A stretch of DNA of 64,000 nucleotides from Rosa chinensis (lineage: Eukaryota > Streptophyta > Magnoliopsida > Rosales > Rosaceae): NCBI RefSeq assembly GCF_002994745.2, contig NC_037092.1, positions 21,353,001 through 21,417,000 of the forward strand. Reading direction: 5' to 3'. Of the stretch, positions 1 through 14,315 are shown piece by piece; position 1 is the first letter of the stretch, and every line of letters starts with the position of its first letter. Under the pieces are notes generated by a model. That model saw nothing but the letters and a program-made list of their open reading frames with translations, was not told the DNA's origin and did no database searches. Made by a program: the position numbers and the translations under genes.

Positions 1-151
1 TATCCTGCATTTCTGCTTTATCTAGATCAACGGAAAAAAGAAACAATGAATGGAAGACAAGTAGGTTTGCATTTGTTAATACTAACTACTTCTATTTTCG
101 TTTTCTCTTCTTCATGGTTTTTGTGCTCGTTGCGCTCTTCTCTTCTCTTAG

Positions 152-365
152 CCTATTGCTCAAAACATAAGGGTAGATCATCATCCTGGTGGTGGGCATT
201 GGTTTGCTGCGGGTCTCTCTCCTAATGTAAGCTCGCTGCTCTAACTGTTTGGTTGTCCACATCTTCAACCTATCTTTTCTATAACAATGCTTGCTCCTCT
301 GCAGATTCCAGGCAGAAACAGGGTCTCCATGCATAGCAGCCCACATTTTCAGGATTGAAGGAGCG
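152..365 (+). pseudogene. two exon-like segments, unidentified
   Basis: Positions 152-226 (25 codons, PIAQN...GLSPN) lie between a pyrimidine-rich AG acceptor and a GTAAGC donor. Positions 305-365 follow another CTGCAG acceptor and end at GTGAGT. If the first segment is read in its open frame, the second continues it and meets TGA after about 17 codons, so this is a broken or misread gene piece. I do not recognise the protein. The segments could belong to a gene that starts left of the window. Confidence 0.25.
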
Positions 366-441
366 GTGAGTCTTCGTTATCCCATCATCATATCAGATTG
401 TAGTTGTTTTGTCCATGGCTTTGTGTAACATAATCCCTTGA

Positions 442-695
442 GAGTACTTGAGAAAGTTAGATGAAGCTCTTGAGGTATATACTTACAAGTCATGTGGTGC
501 CGTTTTCTATATGACAGTCTTTAGCAATAGTTTTTCTTCTAGACACTGTTTGGTTGTGTAATTATTTGATTAAAAGTACTTCCATGTGAACTCAATAACT
601 TTATATGAATGTTAGGTTGCTGCTCATAATTTTGCTCCTGTGTTCATAATCTACAATGCTGGAACTGATATTCTAGATGGCGATCCTTTGGGCAG
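442..695 (+). pseudogene. class IV histone deacetylase (HDA2-like) fragment
   Basis: Two short blocks match the class IV (HDAC11/plant HDA2) deacetylase family by eye. Block one, 442-474, encodes EYLRKLDEALE and ends at a GT donor. Block two, 616-695, follows TTAG and encodes AAHNF..FIIYNAGTDILDG, running into DPLG just before a GT. In the family these are adjacent exons near the C-terminal half, and the Tyr/Asp-rich stretch lies beside the active-site pocket. The zinc-binding exons upstream and the last exon downstream are not recognisable here, and a stop precedes block one in frame. I infer a two-exon remnant rather than a working deacetylase. It could be a transposon-captured piece. Confidence 0.5.
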
Positions 696-2200
696 GTTGA
701 AATTAACATCTTTCTCTGATCTTTTTCAGTCTTGGAGAATATTACTTGCAGTCATGACTATGATCTATGAATTGTAGATGTGATCTTTGTTTATGTGGCT
801 TGTTTATGTAGTCATCCATGGAGGAGAAGTGGAAGTTGCAGATATCATGCCTAGATTTATTTATTTTTTCTTTCACAAAAGTGATTTGATAACAACTATT
901 GAGGTTGTATATTAATTTTCATTTTTTTTTAAATTTGAAATATTGCAGTCACCATTGTTAGATAGTGTGTTTTCTGATGATGGGGCCCACAGTTTGTAAG
1001 TCACCAAAAAAATGATAGTGCATTTTTGAGTCTTTGTCACGCCAGCAATGGCAACCATTCAAATTTTGGTGTCTAAGATGGTGACTATTGCCATTACACA
1101 CCAATCATTGTTGTCTTTTACTTCAATCCACACCATTGTGAATGGTGTTTATAGCTCAGTTTTGTGGTAGTGCAATCAGACAACAGTAAGTGTTTTTAAA
1201 TTGACATCGAAGTGTCGCTGATCGACAATGAGGTCGCTAAAGAGAGTGAGGCGACTAAGGTTACTAACCCCCGCAATTATGAAACAATGCAATTACTCAA
1301 AAATGACAAATTGTTTTGTAATAAAAGAAAATAAAATAATTAGATATTAGACTTGTTTATACACGAAAATGACAGTCAAGTTTGTGATGGAGTGGGTCAT
1401 CATCGATGTATAATGTTAATGATAGTTGAATTTTGTTAATGCTCAAGATTTTTGACGACGGTCGGATCTGGTTAAATCGGACGTGGGTCCAAAGTCTCAG
1501 ATGATATAGTGTGGGTAAACGTCAGTGTCACCTGTCAAGTAAAATATACTTGCGTCAGGAGGGAGACCGCATTTGGCGGTCTTCGCTACTCTGTTGCCTA
1601 AGCCAATCAATGTATTTATGTTGACAGAATGACGTTATGTAATTATTTTATGTGTAATCAATGAGGAAAGATGAGTTGACCTTTTATAAGTGGAAAGGAG
1701 AGTGGATTCCATTTGGTTTCCTATGTGGGACTGATGAGGATCAGTTAGTGCCTTCTAAGGCTTCAGGGAGGCCATCTTGATGCAGCACATGAAGGCTCGT
1801 CAAGGGTGATCTCAGCCTGAAGCAGAGCTTAGGCAACAACCTGAATGGTGGTGTTTCCAAAGGTTACGCCCATGGCGGCGCTAATGCTTGTGGCGGTGGC
1901 CTGAAGCCAATCCTCAATGTCTAGCTAATTATGTTTGGCAATGCTCTTGTATGTACAAGTTTAAAGTTGGTTGGAATAGAAACCGGCTCTTTCGTTGTTG
2001 CGAACTCATTTTTGCAATTATGCCAACAGATGGAACACATTTCCTTTGCATCGATACATTTATCAACGTCATGAAGAAGCTAGCAAGTCATGGACTAGCA
2101 ATCTACGTCGATGCTAGTTTGGCAACAAAATGACAGGAACAGACAAGAGGATGATCTGTAAACTGCTTTGGCAACACAAGAGATAATTGTTGCTCCGTTA
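696..2200. other. intergenic, probably transposon-derived
   Basis: No gene is supported. Around 945-1172 there are repeated ACCATT/AATGGT motifs on both strands, and the stretch ends near 1163-1172 in GTGGTAGTG, which on the minus strand reads like a CACTA-type terminus. No partner end was found. The short open frame at 1888-2133 resembles nothing I know. Confidence 0.25.
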
Positions 2201-2380
2201 GAGATTGTTTGAAGGACAAGTGCTGCAAATTGAGATTAGGCTTTTAGTGAACTTGGGATTGGCTTGTTCGCATAAATGTGGCCCATGTTATGTTTCATGC
2301 GAGCTCGAGTCTCATAGTGTGAGCTAGGGCTTTTGCTGTTGCGGTCGAAATAGAAGATCTATTGTCATCCTAGTTTCTTA
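2183..2380 (+). repeat. direct repeat, copy 1
   Basis: About 190 bp beginning near GAGATTGTTTGAAGGACAAG is repeated in the same orientation at 3942-4138, with roughly 85-90 percent agreement by eye. The copies flank a LINE RNase H remnant and an unassigned 1.5 kb. They are not bounded by TG...CA, so LTR status is not supported. A segmental duplication or an unknown element end is possible. Confidence 0.55.
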
Positions 2381-3514
2381 TGTGAGCTAGGGTTAGCTAT
2401 ACTGGTCGGACAGTGTTTCGATCACAATGACGAACTAGTTTCGTGTGTGTAGCTTATATGTTTAATTTGGCGCTCTGTGACTGGTAAGGTCAGATATTGG
2501 TTCTATGGAACCAGGCCATTAGGTAAGCGCACGTAGTTCTTTAATCATGCATCGGTTTTTAACGCGGAAAATATTTTAAGTTTGTCATTCTTATATATAT
2601 GTGTTTTGTTTTCATATTGGGATCACAGAAATATTATTCGCTGGTTATTTGTTTTCAAACCTACCCGGGGTGCCCAGATCATGTAGGCGGCCCAAGCTAA
2701 GTCTAAGACCCACATCATTTTGGAAATTTTGGGTGTCCAAACCCTTTGCAGATGTTGCTTGGATTTGGGCCCATTTGTGGACCACAATCTTGGGCTCTAG
2801 TCTCCTAGGGCTTCGTATTTGGGACCCCGGTGGCTACATCGAACAAACTACGTCTATGGTTGACTTTTTTAGCCTGCAGATTATGATGTTTTCTCTTTAC
2901 ATCTTGATAATGGAAGCTTTCGGCATACCGCAATTGAGTGCATTGGCAAAGGAAGTTTTCACACAAAATTATTTTTTTGTAAGGTAATGTTATAGTTTGC
3001 TAGGCTCCTTGATTAAGCGAGCTTCAATGTCTTAAGCGAATGGTGCATGATTCCCTTTTTCTGGGATATTTGTAAGTGCCGTTCAGGCCTGCGATTCTCA
3101 ATGAAATCTTCATTTACTCAAACAAAAAAAAACCTGCCCGGGGTAGGTCCCACAGAGCAGCAGGGACAAAAGCTCACCCCTATAATAGTATGTGTGCAGG
3201 TACTGTGCACTGGTGATTGGATTGATAGACGGAGCAGGGTACGTGAAAATAGTTTCGATAAATGGTCTTACCGGAAACAAGTTCCAAAGTTTAATTCAAT
3301 TTATGGATTATTGAATATATCTTGGAACTTGTTGGTTAATCATTTCCTTCTAATCCAATGGTTGAGCTGAGTCAATTGTTCTTGGTTTCTTGTTTAATTG
3401 AGCCTTAGATGAACAAAAGTTTGAAAAAATGATTGAAAGTTTTTACCTCAAAATTAAATTTAGTGTTTTCGCTGTGCAGTTTTTGGAAAATGATAGATTG
3501 AATATGAAAGGAAA
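2381..3514. other. no recognisable gene
   Basis: Open frames at 2601-2987 and 3047-3370 lack any family resemblance and have no splice or repeat support. I see no RNA gene or terminal repeats here. Confidence 0.3.
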
Positions 3515-3544
3515 AGATAGTTAAAGCATTTGAAAGCTCCTAAC

Positions 3545-3925
3545 CTAAAGCAGGCAGCTAGCAACAAAATTTGCCTCTCTATAAATATGTCTAAAAAAGA
3601 TAGAAGAAAATTGGGAGGATAAGGTCCTGATATCTTCCATCAAAGTTAAAATTCTCCAAGGAACTACAACTTTGTCCAGAATGCATTCCAAAAGAAGCTT
3701 AGAACCCCCTTCCACAGAGATATGAGAATAGTTGTACAATAAAGTCGCCTGAAGACCATCTCTGCTAGCAGTAGCCTCAACCACTAAAACATGAGCTGAA
3801 CCTAATTTTTTAGTAGCTGCAAAAAGGGGGTTCCCATCCAAATTTCTAGAAACAAAACCAATAATAGCCAAACCATTTTTTACCGAGCCATCAAAATTAA
3901 GCTTAACAAAATTATGGTATAGAGG
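3545..3925 (-). pseudogene. RNase H-like (RVT_3) fragment of a LINE
   Basis: The minus-strand frame reads KLNFDGSVKNGLAIIGFV, then RNLDGNPLFAATKKLG, and later YREANFVASCL. This is the plant RVT_3 layout: an FDGSxK opening, a GFVxRN turn, an E-A core and the REAN-x-VA ending. This domain sits at the C terminus of L1-type plant LINE polyproteins and of related domesticated proteins. The start shown is not a real start; the frame continues upstream of the first ATG-like codon. No reverse transcriptase is attached, so it is a 5'-truncated or fragmented remnant lying between the 2183-2380 and 3942-4138 direct repeats. Confidence 0.6.
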
Positions 3926-3941
3926 TTGCCAATAGGAGATG

Positions 3942-4138
3942 GCTATTGTTCCAGTAGAGATTGTTTGATGGACAAGTGCTGTAAATTGAGATTAGGCTTT
4001 TAGTGAACTTGTGCTTGGCTTGTTCGCATATATGTTGCTCTTGTTATGTTTCATATGGGGATCGTGTCTAAGCTAGGGCTTTTGCTGTTGAGATCGAACC
4101 ATTGAAATAGAAGATGTACTGTCATCCTCATTTCTTAC
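3942..4138 (+). repeat. direct repeat, copy 2
   Basis: Second copy of the repeat at 2183-2380, same orientation, with scattered substitutions and small indels. The next kilobase contains no gene. Around 4555-4690 a stretch with short phrases about TTTGATACCC resembles termini of plant MULE-type elements, but no partner end was found. Confidence 0.5.
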
Positions 4139-5401
4139 TTAATCAAAGTCGATGAAATTTAAGAAGTGGTGGATCTATGATCACTTTATTATGGGTGATT
4201 AGGTAGTGTAATCATTTTATAGACTTCAGTCCCAAGAGGTAGTCATGAGCTTTATTCCAAAGAGGTATTCATAGTAAGGTTAATATGGTTTTGGTCTTCA
4301 TTTTTGTACATACTGCTTGTATTACATACCACCAAGCATAAGCAATGACCTTTTAAATAGTTAGCATTACAAGATGGGTCCCGCCTTCAACATGCATTAC
4401 CTCAACGAATACCCGAGCTACCTTGTCATAGTTGAGGTCAACTGATATCTCACTGGGAGACCACCCTCTCATGCTCTCCAAAAGGCATCAAGAGAAGCAA
4501 TATGTATATTACATCCCACATCAGAAATGTAAAAGAGAATAATTCTGTCACCGTCCCAAAATTATGCTGCCAAGGCCAATTTGATACCCGAACTCTCAAA
4601 AATATCAGTGTGATACCCATAGACATATTTTGACATCAACGTGATAGTTCCGTCAAAAATCCCCAACGGCTCTGTTTGTTTGCTAACGTGGCAAGCACGT
4701 GGAGACAATTTTTTTTAAATTTTTTATCAAGGGCAGAATAGTCTTTCACACTAACTAATTAAAAACAAAAAAAAAACAAAAAACGAGCCATGAACAGAGC
4801 TCTCTCTCCTAACTCCCATTCTTCTTCTTCTTCCTAACACTACCTCGTCCCACTCCAACTCACAATAGATCTAGCTAGATGCATCATTTTGCTGATAAAG
4901 ATTAGTTTTTTTTTGAATTGACCTGCAAAATCCAAGGCTGCAGCAGATTACTTTTACTGTGATAAAGCAAAATCCATCGCCGGTCATCTGCCGGCTCAGA
5001 TTCTGATGGACCAATGGACCCTTTTCTAGGTACCATGATCAAATCGGTGAACAAATTGGCCTGAAACTTGGGCCCTCGTCAATTGATAAAAGTAATAGGC
5101 TTTATTGGGTTTCTAGTCTGCATCTTTGTATCCTTCACTCAGAACAACAAAAAGTCTGCATCTTTGAATGTTTCTAGTCTTCCCAGTTTGATCTCAATGA
5201 GCTATGTAGAGAGAGAAAAGATGCAGCATCTCTTCCCTCTGCGTCCACCCAAAACTGTACTAACTCTCCCTTCAAAACCCCTACCACTCATCTCCTTCTT
5301 CTTCCACACCTCCCAACCCCACCACCACCACCCACAAACCCACCATGAAATCATCGCTTCGCAATCCGACCCTCGACAAATCCACAAGTAGCGCATCGAC
5401 C
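4139..5401. other. intergenic, no gene supported
   Basis: A plus-strand frame at 5068-5391 has one hydrophobic stretch (VIGFIGFLVCIFVSF) followed by a His/Pro-rich tail, but no homology I recognise and no splice support. Pyrimidine-rich tracts at 4800-4850 and 5270-5330 add low-complexity sequence. Confidence 0.3.
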
Positions 5402-5988
5402 AAACAACTTATCGTACCTGAATTTGCAGAGGAATTCAACCATCTTCTACCCAATTCCAACATTTGAATGACAGAGGACGGTTGAACGGGATCTCAACTC
5501 TAATCCGAAGCTTTCCAACCCGTTTGCCAGGTTTGTCATTCTCTTGGAAGTCCCCAAGAATATAGCCAATCATCGTCATCACCCCTTCAGACTGGAAGGT
5601 CTGGTGGGATGTCTTGCAGCGTGATCCAATAGGAGAACGAGGTGAACGGTACAGTCTCGATATCAGCGACGTTGTCATAGTAGGCTAGGGCTACTGGCGC
5701 ATGATTGTAAGATTCGATCACAGTCAGCAGCATTATACATCGTGAAAAGGATTTGCTGCCCTTCAGCCCCATCCACTTGCGGCGAGCCTTCACTCTCCAA
5801 GCATTGCGAAACATCCCAAGGAAGTATCTAATCTTGTACTCCCGAGCAGTGAGAAGCTTTCCCACTAAGAAAACATCTGCCTGGCGGAGACCTTTTCCCT
5901 GTGTAGGCCGTAGATCGAGTTGCTTTTTTCCCTCAGCGATAGCAAGGGAGGAAGCAAGATGAGCAGCTATGGCATCAACAGAACTCAT
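5402..5988 (-). pseudogene. LINE ORF1-like (DUF4283) fragment
   Basis: The minus-strand frame from the ATG at 5988 (MSSVDAIAAHLASSLAIAEG) shows the plant DUF4283 pattern: an N-terminal helix, then LVGKLLTAREYKIRYFLGMF, RNAWRVKA, a NHAPVALAYYD block, and SYWITLQDIPP. After about 5600 the family continues in another frame (MIGYILGDFQENDKPGKRVG, then RIRVEIPFNRPLSFK), so a frameshift splits it. The internal hydrophobic half of DUF4283 also looks scrambled around residues 75-90. Such proteins are the nucleic-acid-binding ORF1 of L1-type LINEs. No zinc knuckle or reverse transcriptase follows. Three CCCTAA units just upstream (6013-6029) belong to the leader. Confidence 0.6.
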
Positions 5989-6128
5989 CTTTAAAAAATT
6001 GCACAGAAAAACCCTAACCCTAACCCTAGGTCAGAGAGAAAGAGATAGGCGACTCTTCTAACTTGACTCACTTTGTTTCTGAATTTATGCAAGAGAAGCC
6101 ATTGATAAGATACTTAAAGTTGTGAATA

Positions 6129-6317
6129 TTTTTATAAGGGGAGTGAAATCCATACTCCCTAATTTGTGATCCACACCATCTCTTTCCTTTTTTAGTTAAA
6201 ATTTTCATAAAAAGACAAAATTTAAGTTAGTAAAAATAAAATTTAAGTTACCAAAAAAGGAAACATGGAGTGTGGATTGTAAAATGAAGAGTGTGGATTT
6301 CACTTCCTTTTTTATAA
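6129..6317. mobile_element. MULE-type MITE with 9-bp target duplication
   Basis: A 171-bp element (6138-6308) has inverted ends GGGGAGTGAAATCC and GGAAGTGAAATCC, extending inwards with mismatches through a ATCCACAC motif. It is bounded on both sides by TTTTTATAA (6129-6137 and 6309-6317), a perfect 9-bp duplication typical of Mutator-like transposition. It has no coding capacity. Confidence 0.7.
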
Positions 6318-6799
6318 TTGCGATAGTCATTCCGTCTATTTCGTCGAGATAAACAAGTTGTATTTTATCATAATTCGTTCCGGCCAAGAAATAAAGTGCT
6401 TATTGATCTTAATAATATTTTAGAGTATTTTCCATAGACTCTTTATTATGAGGGTAACTAGCTAGGGATATAGTGAAGAACAATTGATTTTGAACCATAG
6501 ATGTTTTTCACATTCAACCAGCAAACCAATTATAATTATAAAATGGCAGTTCCAGAAAGCACGTCTCTGGTTCAAAGTTCGTATTTCGTAGACAGATTTG
6601 GAAAAGGAAAGGGTATAGGGACATCATTGAAAGCACAGCTCCCACATGGAGTAAGTTGCAAATGATACCAAAACATATTGGTAGTTCATTTAACAGGATT
6701 AAGAATCATAACAATATATATAATGATCGACGGGTAATAATCCACTACCCTTTATTTGTAAACATGCATGAAGAACCCGAAATAAGACAGTAAGGATCA
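6318..6799. other. 3' flank of the first GST gene
   Basis: AT-rich spacer holding the 3' untranslated region and presumed polyadenylation region of the minus-strand GST gene. No gene or repeat is recognised. Confidence 0.35.
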
Positions 6800-9900
<3,101 letters not shown>

Positions 9901-11589
9901 GGCAAAAATTCAAAAACAAAAGAATTCGTTAGTCAACGTAGTGAAGATTAAAGAACAGGTAGGAGACTAGGAGATAGAGTTACTTGGTCCAAATATTCGA
10001 GATGGTTCCAATGAGATGCCCAGTACGTCACTGCTTATGCACCAAATTGATAGCTAGTCTTAGGTGCATGCAACCAGACTTATGGGTTGCTGCTGCAAAA
10101 GTTCAACCGAGCGAAACCTAACCTAATGAAAGCAAACCCAAAGGGGAGATCGATTTCCTTCTTCGAACCGAAATTGGGAGTTGTTGAAGAGCGAAACCTA
10201 ACCCAATCTCCATATCGATCTGATGAGAGTTTATCTAAAGGTGGTGGTGGTAGGTCGAAAACGGGGGAGGAGATGGAAACATGTACGGATATTATGTTTA
10301 ACTACTACATCTTTTGCAATTGGATCAAACCGTTGTGATGGTAATTTGTGGGTTCTCATTGTTGTTGTAGATTGGTTCGCATCAGTTCAAAGCGAAAGAT
10401 TGAAATTTTGCGAGGTCAGTTATAAGGAACCTACATTTAGCATTTTGTATTTCACTGCTAATGTCGATTGGTCTAAGTAAACTCGGTCCTTTTACTGAAA
10501 GAAATCAGTATTCAGTGCTTTAGGTTCTTAAAATCGAATCAAAAATGCATTTTTGAGGTCTTGCATCCCCTGTTAGGTTCACCAATTGGTGTGGTCTTAT
10601 CTTATATGCTATTGCATGTATGTTTGCGTAATGTTAGTTTATCAAGATTGGGGTTAGTATATATGGTTGTTTGGTTTACAGTCAGATTGGTTCTTCTCTT
10701 ATTCTATTTTACTTTTGTGGAAATCAAGGCATTGCTCGTTCATATTATGTATACGGTTATACCCGAAAGAGCAATTTCAATGAGAAATGTACTGTTAGAT
10801 CTTGGCTTTTGGGAATGAATCTGTTTCGGCTTTGTGTTCTGCGTGGCCAAGTAGGCCAACACAATGTACTGTCTTCAATTTTTGAAGGGAGAATGAGTTT
10901 GTTATAATTTGAAGCTCAATATTCTTTCCCAAGAGGCAGCCTTTAAGTTGTTAAATATACTCGTATTGGCATCATGCCAAGGATTGTTCCTTACAACACG
11001 ACCTTGCTACTGCTTGCACCGGTGAACCAGCCATCGACCCCGAATCGAAATCCAAAGGTAACCTTTTATGGTGTGAAGTCTTTAAATTCAAACTCGGGGG
11101 TTTGTCGTGTGATGTGGTTTTGTAGCTAGAATGGAGCCTTGCCTTTAAGTTCACTATATGCCTAAAAAAAAAAAAAAAGAGAAGAAGACTTTTTTCTCTA
11201 TATTATAATATTCTTTTAGTATTAAAAAATAATTAACAATGGTATCAGAACAAACCAAAATGAAACATGGCATAAAGGGTCTGGCCAATTGGTTGTAATC
11301 TATACTATATTGAAGAGAAAAGATTTTGTCAGTTAAAATAGAACTTTTCTATGTAGATACCTTTTATATATATTAAAATACGACGAAACCAAAATTAATT
11401 AAAAAGGATAAACAACTAAAACCACATATAACAGAAAATAAAAAAATATAGAAAAAGATATTGATTGATCAGTATAATTTGTTCGTCATTCCCCTAAAGA
11501 AAAAAAAAATTTCTTTAAAAAACAATAACACCTTCCAATATCAAAGATATAGAGTAAATAAAAAACTAGTTATGCAATGTAACAATAAC
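9901..11589. other. 1.7 kb spacer without a recognised gene
   Basis: Short open frames (10087-10338, 10561-10818 and others) resemble no known protein and have no exon support. A poly(A) tract at 11166-11178 and AT-rich sequence follow. No paired termini were found. The upstream end belongs to the GST copy B promoter. Confidence 0.3.
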
Positions 11590-12247
11590 AAATTCTATTT
11601 AGGATCAAAAATTAGTATATTTGAATACATATGTATCGCATATAATTTTCTACAACAAATTATACGAGACAAACAAAAGTCTCGCATATAATTTTCTACA
11701 ACAAATACATATGTATCGCATATTAATATATGCAACAAAAATAAAACCTTGCAGTTATTTTTTGATCAAACATATAATTCTCGCAGACGGCATATGCAAC
11801 ATAAACGAAGTCTCGTATATTACAAATTGTAACAAATATAAAGTCTCATATATAGCATTTTGTAACACACATGTCTCACAAGATGTCATATGTGAGGAAC
11901 GAATTGTGTCGCTTATTAAAAATGTGACAAACATGCAAGCCCCGCAGATGGAATATGCGACGTAAATGAAGCGTCGTATATTAAAAATAGTAACAAATAT
12001 AAAGTCTCTCATATAGTTTTTGGTAACACACTTGTGTGTCTCACAATTTATGATATGCCAGGAACTGATTGCGTCGCATATTGAAAAAGCGATAACCGTG
12101 TAATTTCGTCGCTTTTGACAATCAGTAAAACACATAAGGCGACAACTGGTTGCGACAACCCAAAGTCGTCGCATTTTCAATTCAGCGAGAAATTTAGACT
12201 TTTTACAACAACTTTGGGTCGTCGCCGATGACATTTTCTCTTGTAGT
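11590..12247. mobile_element. CACTA (En/Spm) transposon terminus
   Basis: The right end, read on the minus strand from 12247, begins CACTACAAGAGAAAATGTC, a classic CACTA-superfamily terminus. Towards the interior are many short subterminal repeats built on GTCGCA, GCGACG and TCGCATAT separated by CAAC phrases, seen on both strands. No transposase is encoded. The matching left CACTA end is not visible within about 1 kb, so this is a truncated or deleted non-autonomous copy. The apparent frames at 11621-12234 are made of these repeats and are not genes. Confidence 0.65.
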
Positions 12248-12266
12248 GGAACTCTTAGCTACATAT

Positions 12267-12695
12267 AACAACTTCGAACAATTCTTAGGTTTACCCCTAG
12301 GGTGAATCAGTATATTCACCCCCGTTGTCGATTAACATATTTTCACTTAATAAATTTATAATCCAACCGTCTATATCTTAAATTATCCTTTAGAGATCAT
12401 CACTGTAAAAAATCAATCGAATCGGAAATCGTTTAATTATCTAAATGAATCAAACAAATGGATGGTTCTAACAACACTTACTACTACTATAATGAACCGT
12501 CCATGTATTTCATTAGAAATGAATAACTAAAAGGTCTTCAATTTAATTAATTTTTTACAGAGCTAATCTTTATATTACGCTATACAATATGAATGGTTGG
12601 ATTAGAAAATTATAAAATTATTATGCGTTAATCGTAAGAGAGGGTGAATTTGCTCATTCACCCTAAAAGTGAACCTAAGAATTGTTCAACAACTT
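12267..12695. mobile_element. MITE with 8-bp target duplication (hAT-like)
   Basis: A 413-bp element (12275-12687) has inverted ends: GAACAATTCTTAGGTTTACC on the left and GAACAATTCTTAGGTTCAC read inwards from the right, followed on both sides by AGGGTGAAT. It is bounded by AACAACTT at 12267-12274 and 12688-12695, an exact 8-bp duplication as made by hAT transposases. Non-coding. Confidence 0.7.
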
Positions 12696-12734
12696 AACAA
12701 CAGTTTATTGTCCAAAAGGAAAATTGTTAACATC

Positions 12735-12860
12735 AAATTAAATGTCATAATTCGACTACAAAAGCAAACAGGGTTACAAGAAAGAAACAGGATCAGAGGT
12801 ACAACAAAGTACCCCATACTATATATGAAGGGCTTGGTCAAGCCCCATTTTCTTTTTTTG
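12735..12860 (-). repeat. duplicated GST 3' flank
   Basis: Closely resembles 8735-8840 downstream of GST copy B (shared phrases around CGACTACAAAAGCAAACA and GGGCTTGGTCAAG). It marks the original 3' flank of GST copy C, now separated from that gene by the 1.6 kb element at 13011-14609. Confidence 0.5.
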
Positions 12861-13434
12861 TTGTTGTTTTTTTCTTAATTGGAAATTTTTTAAAAGTATA
12901 TAATATGATTAGAATAACTTTCTTTTAATTTCCAGTGCAAGTGAATTGTTTAAATGCTGTTCTGCGTTTGAGAATTTTACAACAAAGGGAATCGAAATTA
13001 AAAAAGAATGATTAATTTCAGTTTACCCCCTGAGGTTTGGGGGTGTCATCATTTCACCCTCTCTACTTTTAATTTTGAATTTTTACCCCCCAAACTTTCC
13101 AATTTCAATCAGCCGTGTCCAATTTCTCATATTCCGTCCAAATTGGACGTCAACTCTGACTATCAGACCCACTTCAAGGGCTAAAATAGTCACTTCAAGA
13201 CAAAATTTAAAATAATAATAATAATAATTTCTTCTTCTTCCTTCGATCCTCTTCTTCTTGTCTCTCTCATCTCCTCTATTCTCTCTCTTTCTCACCGCCT
13301 CACCACCACCATGGCCCCTGATTAAGACGACTCTCCTCTTCCTCCCTAGACGATGTCGTTGACGAGGACGACATTGAAATCATCAACTCCGCCTCTCATT
13401 CCTCCATCTCTAATTCCCTCCCCATCGCCATAGC

Positions 13435-13879
13435 CACCGATGAAGTTACTGTAGATAGTGTCCAGCGGGTGCTTGTTGTAGTCTGCCGGAGTACAGATCG
13501 TGGGAGATTGATGGTCTGCAACAAAATCTGAGCCGTCAAAAAACAAAGCGGTAAGAGAAAAACTAGAGTGAGAAAGAAGAACAAGGAGAAGAATGAGGTA
13601 CCAGATCTGAGGTCTTGATGAGGCCTTCGAGGCGCAAGTCGTGCTTGATGTTGTGGCGGTGGAACTGGATGCGATCGGACCAAGGATGACCATCCGATGG
13701 CTCCAGCAGGTGCTTGATCTTGTCATTGTACACGTCTAGGGCTAGAATCTTGTGCGGCGTCTCCGCCATCAGCTTCTCGCAGAGTGGGACCCAATGAACC
13801 CTCCTGCTCCAATCATGCATATCGTCATCGGCTTTATCTGCTTGCCATCCAGATCTACTCTCCCCGCCGCCGACGCCAT
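13435..13879 (-). pseudogene. captured UDP-apiose/UDP-xylose synthase (AXS) fragment
   Basis: From the ATG at 13879 the minus strand encodes the AXS N terminus: GRVDLDGK, then PMTICMIGAGGFIGSH with the GxxGxxG NAD-binding loop, then after a one-base loss a frame with LCEKLMAETPHKILALDVYN, DKIKHLLEP and IKHDLRLEGLIK. A GT donor follows at 13601. After an 87-bp intron the next exon resumes at 13515 and, after another shift, reads TPADYNKHPLDTIYSNFI, then leaves the family. AXS makes the branched sugar donor UDP-apiose for rhamnogalacturonan II. Here only the first two exons exist, with at least two frameshifts, inside the TIR element, so no active enzyme is expected. The intron shows that genomic DNA, not cDNA, was captured. 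Confidence 0.8.
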
Positions 13880-14192
13880 TCTCTCTCTCTCTCCCTTTCT
13901 CTATACGACGACGTTTTGATTCTTAATGCAATGGTGGATTGGGGTGAAAAGAAATGAGGTGGAGATTTTTGGGGTTCCGAAGTGAAAGAGAGGAGGAGGA
14001 GGAGGAAGAATATGGAAGTGAAAAGGAGGGGTCAGAATTTATTCATTTCCGTGGTAAGTGGTTGCAATTTGATTTGTTGGTGAATTGTGTAGTGATTGAA
14101 TTCTGGTGTTGCAGTTTGAGGAGTTTCAAGTAGGTTTTTGTGGATTTTGGGCGATGGGTTTGGTTTGGAATTTTGGTTGGAGTTGATTTCAG

Positions 14193-14315
14193 GTGGTGGA
14201 TGTTGAGGATTTAGCTCCAGAGTACTTTGTTTTTGATGGAGAGGGACGGATCGACACCGAAGACAAGAAAGCAGTCGCTGGTGGGATGAACGGAGGAGCT
14301 GACATCACAGCCTGA
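14193..14315 (+). pseudogene. second captured exon-like segment, unidentified
   Basis: After a TTGATTTCAG acceptor the plus strand reads VVDVEDLAPEYFVFDGEG, then RIDTEDKKAVAGGMNGGAD and a stop at 14313. The coding-like composition and acceptor suggest a last exon of a host gene captured in the same element. I do not recognise the family. Confidence 0.4.

Noticed and set aside
1150..1175. CACTA-type terminus near 1172
   Set aside because: Only the first bases fit and no partner end or subterminal array is convincing, so it is not listed as an element.
6013..6029. Three CCCTAA units, telomere-like
   Set aside because: Only three units of six bases, not the plant CCCTAAA heptamer, and located in a LINE leader.
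11621..12234. Frames of 114 and 159 codons on opposite strands
   Set aside because: Both lie in CACTA subterminal repeats and consist of repeated short phrases.
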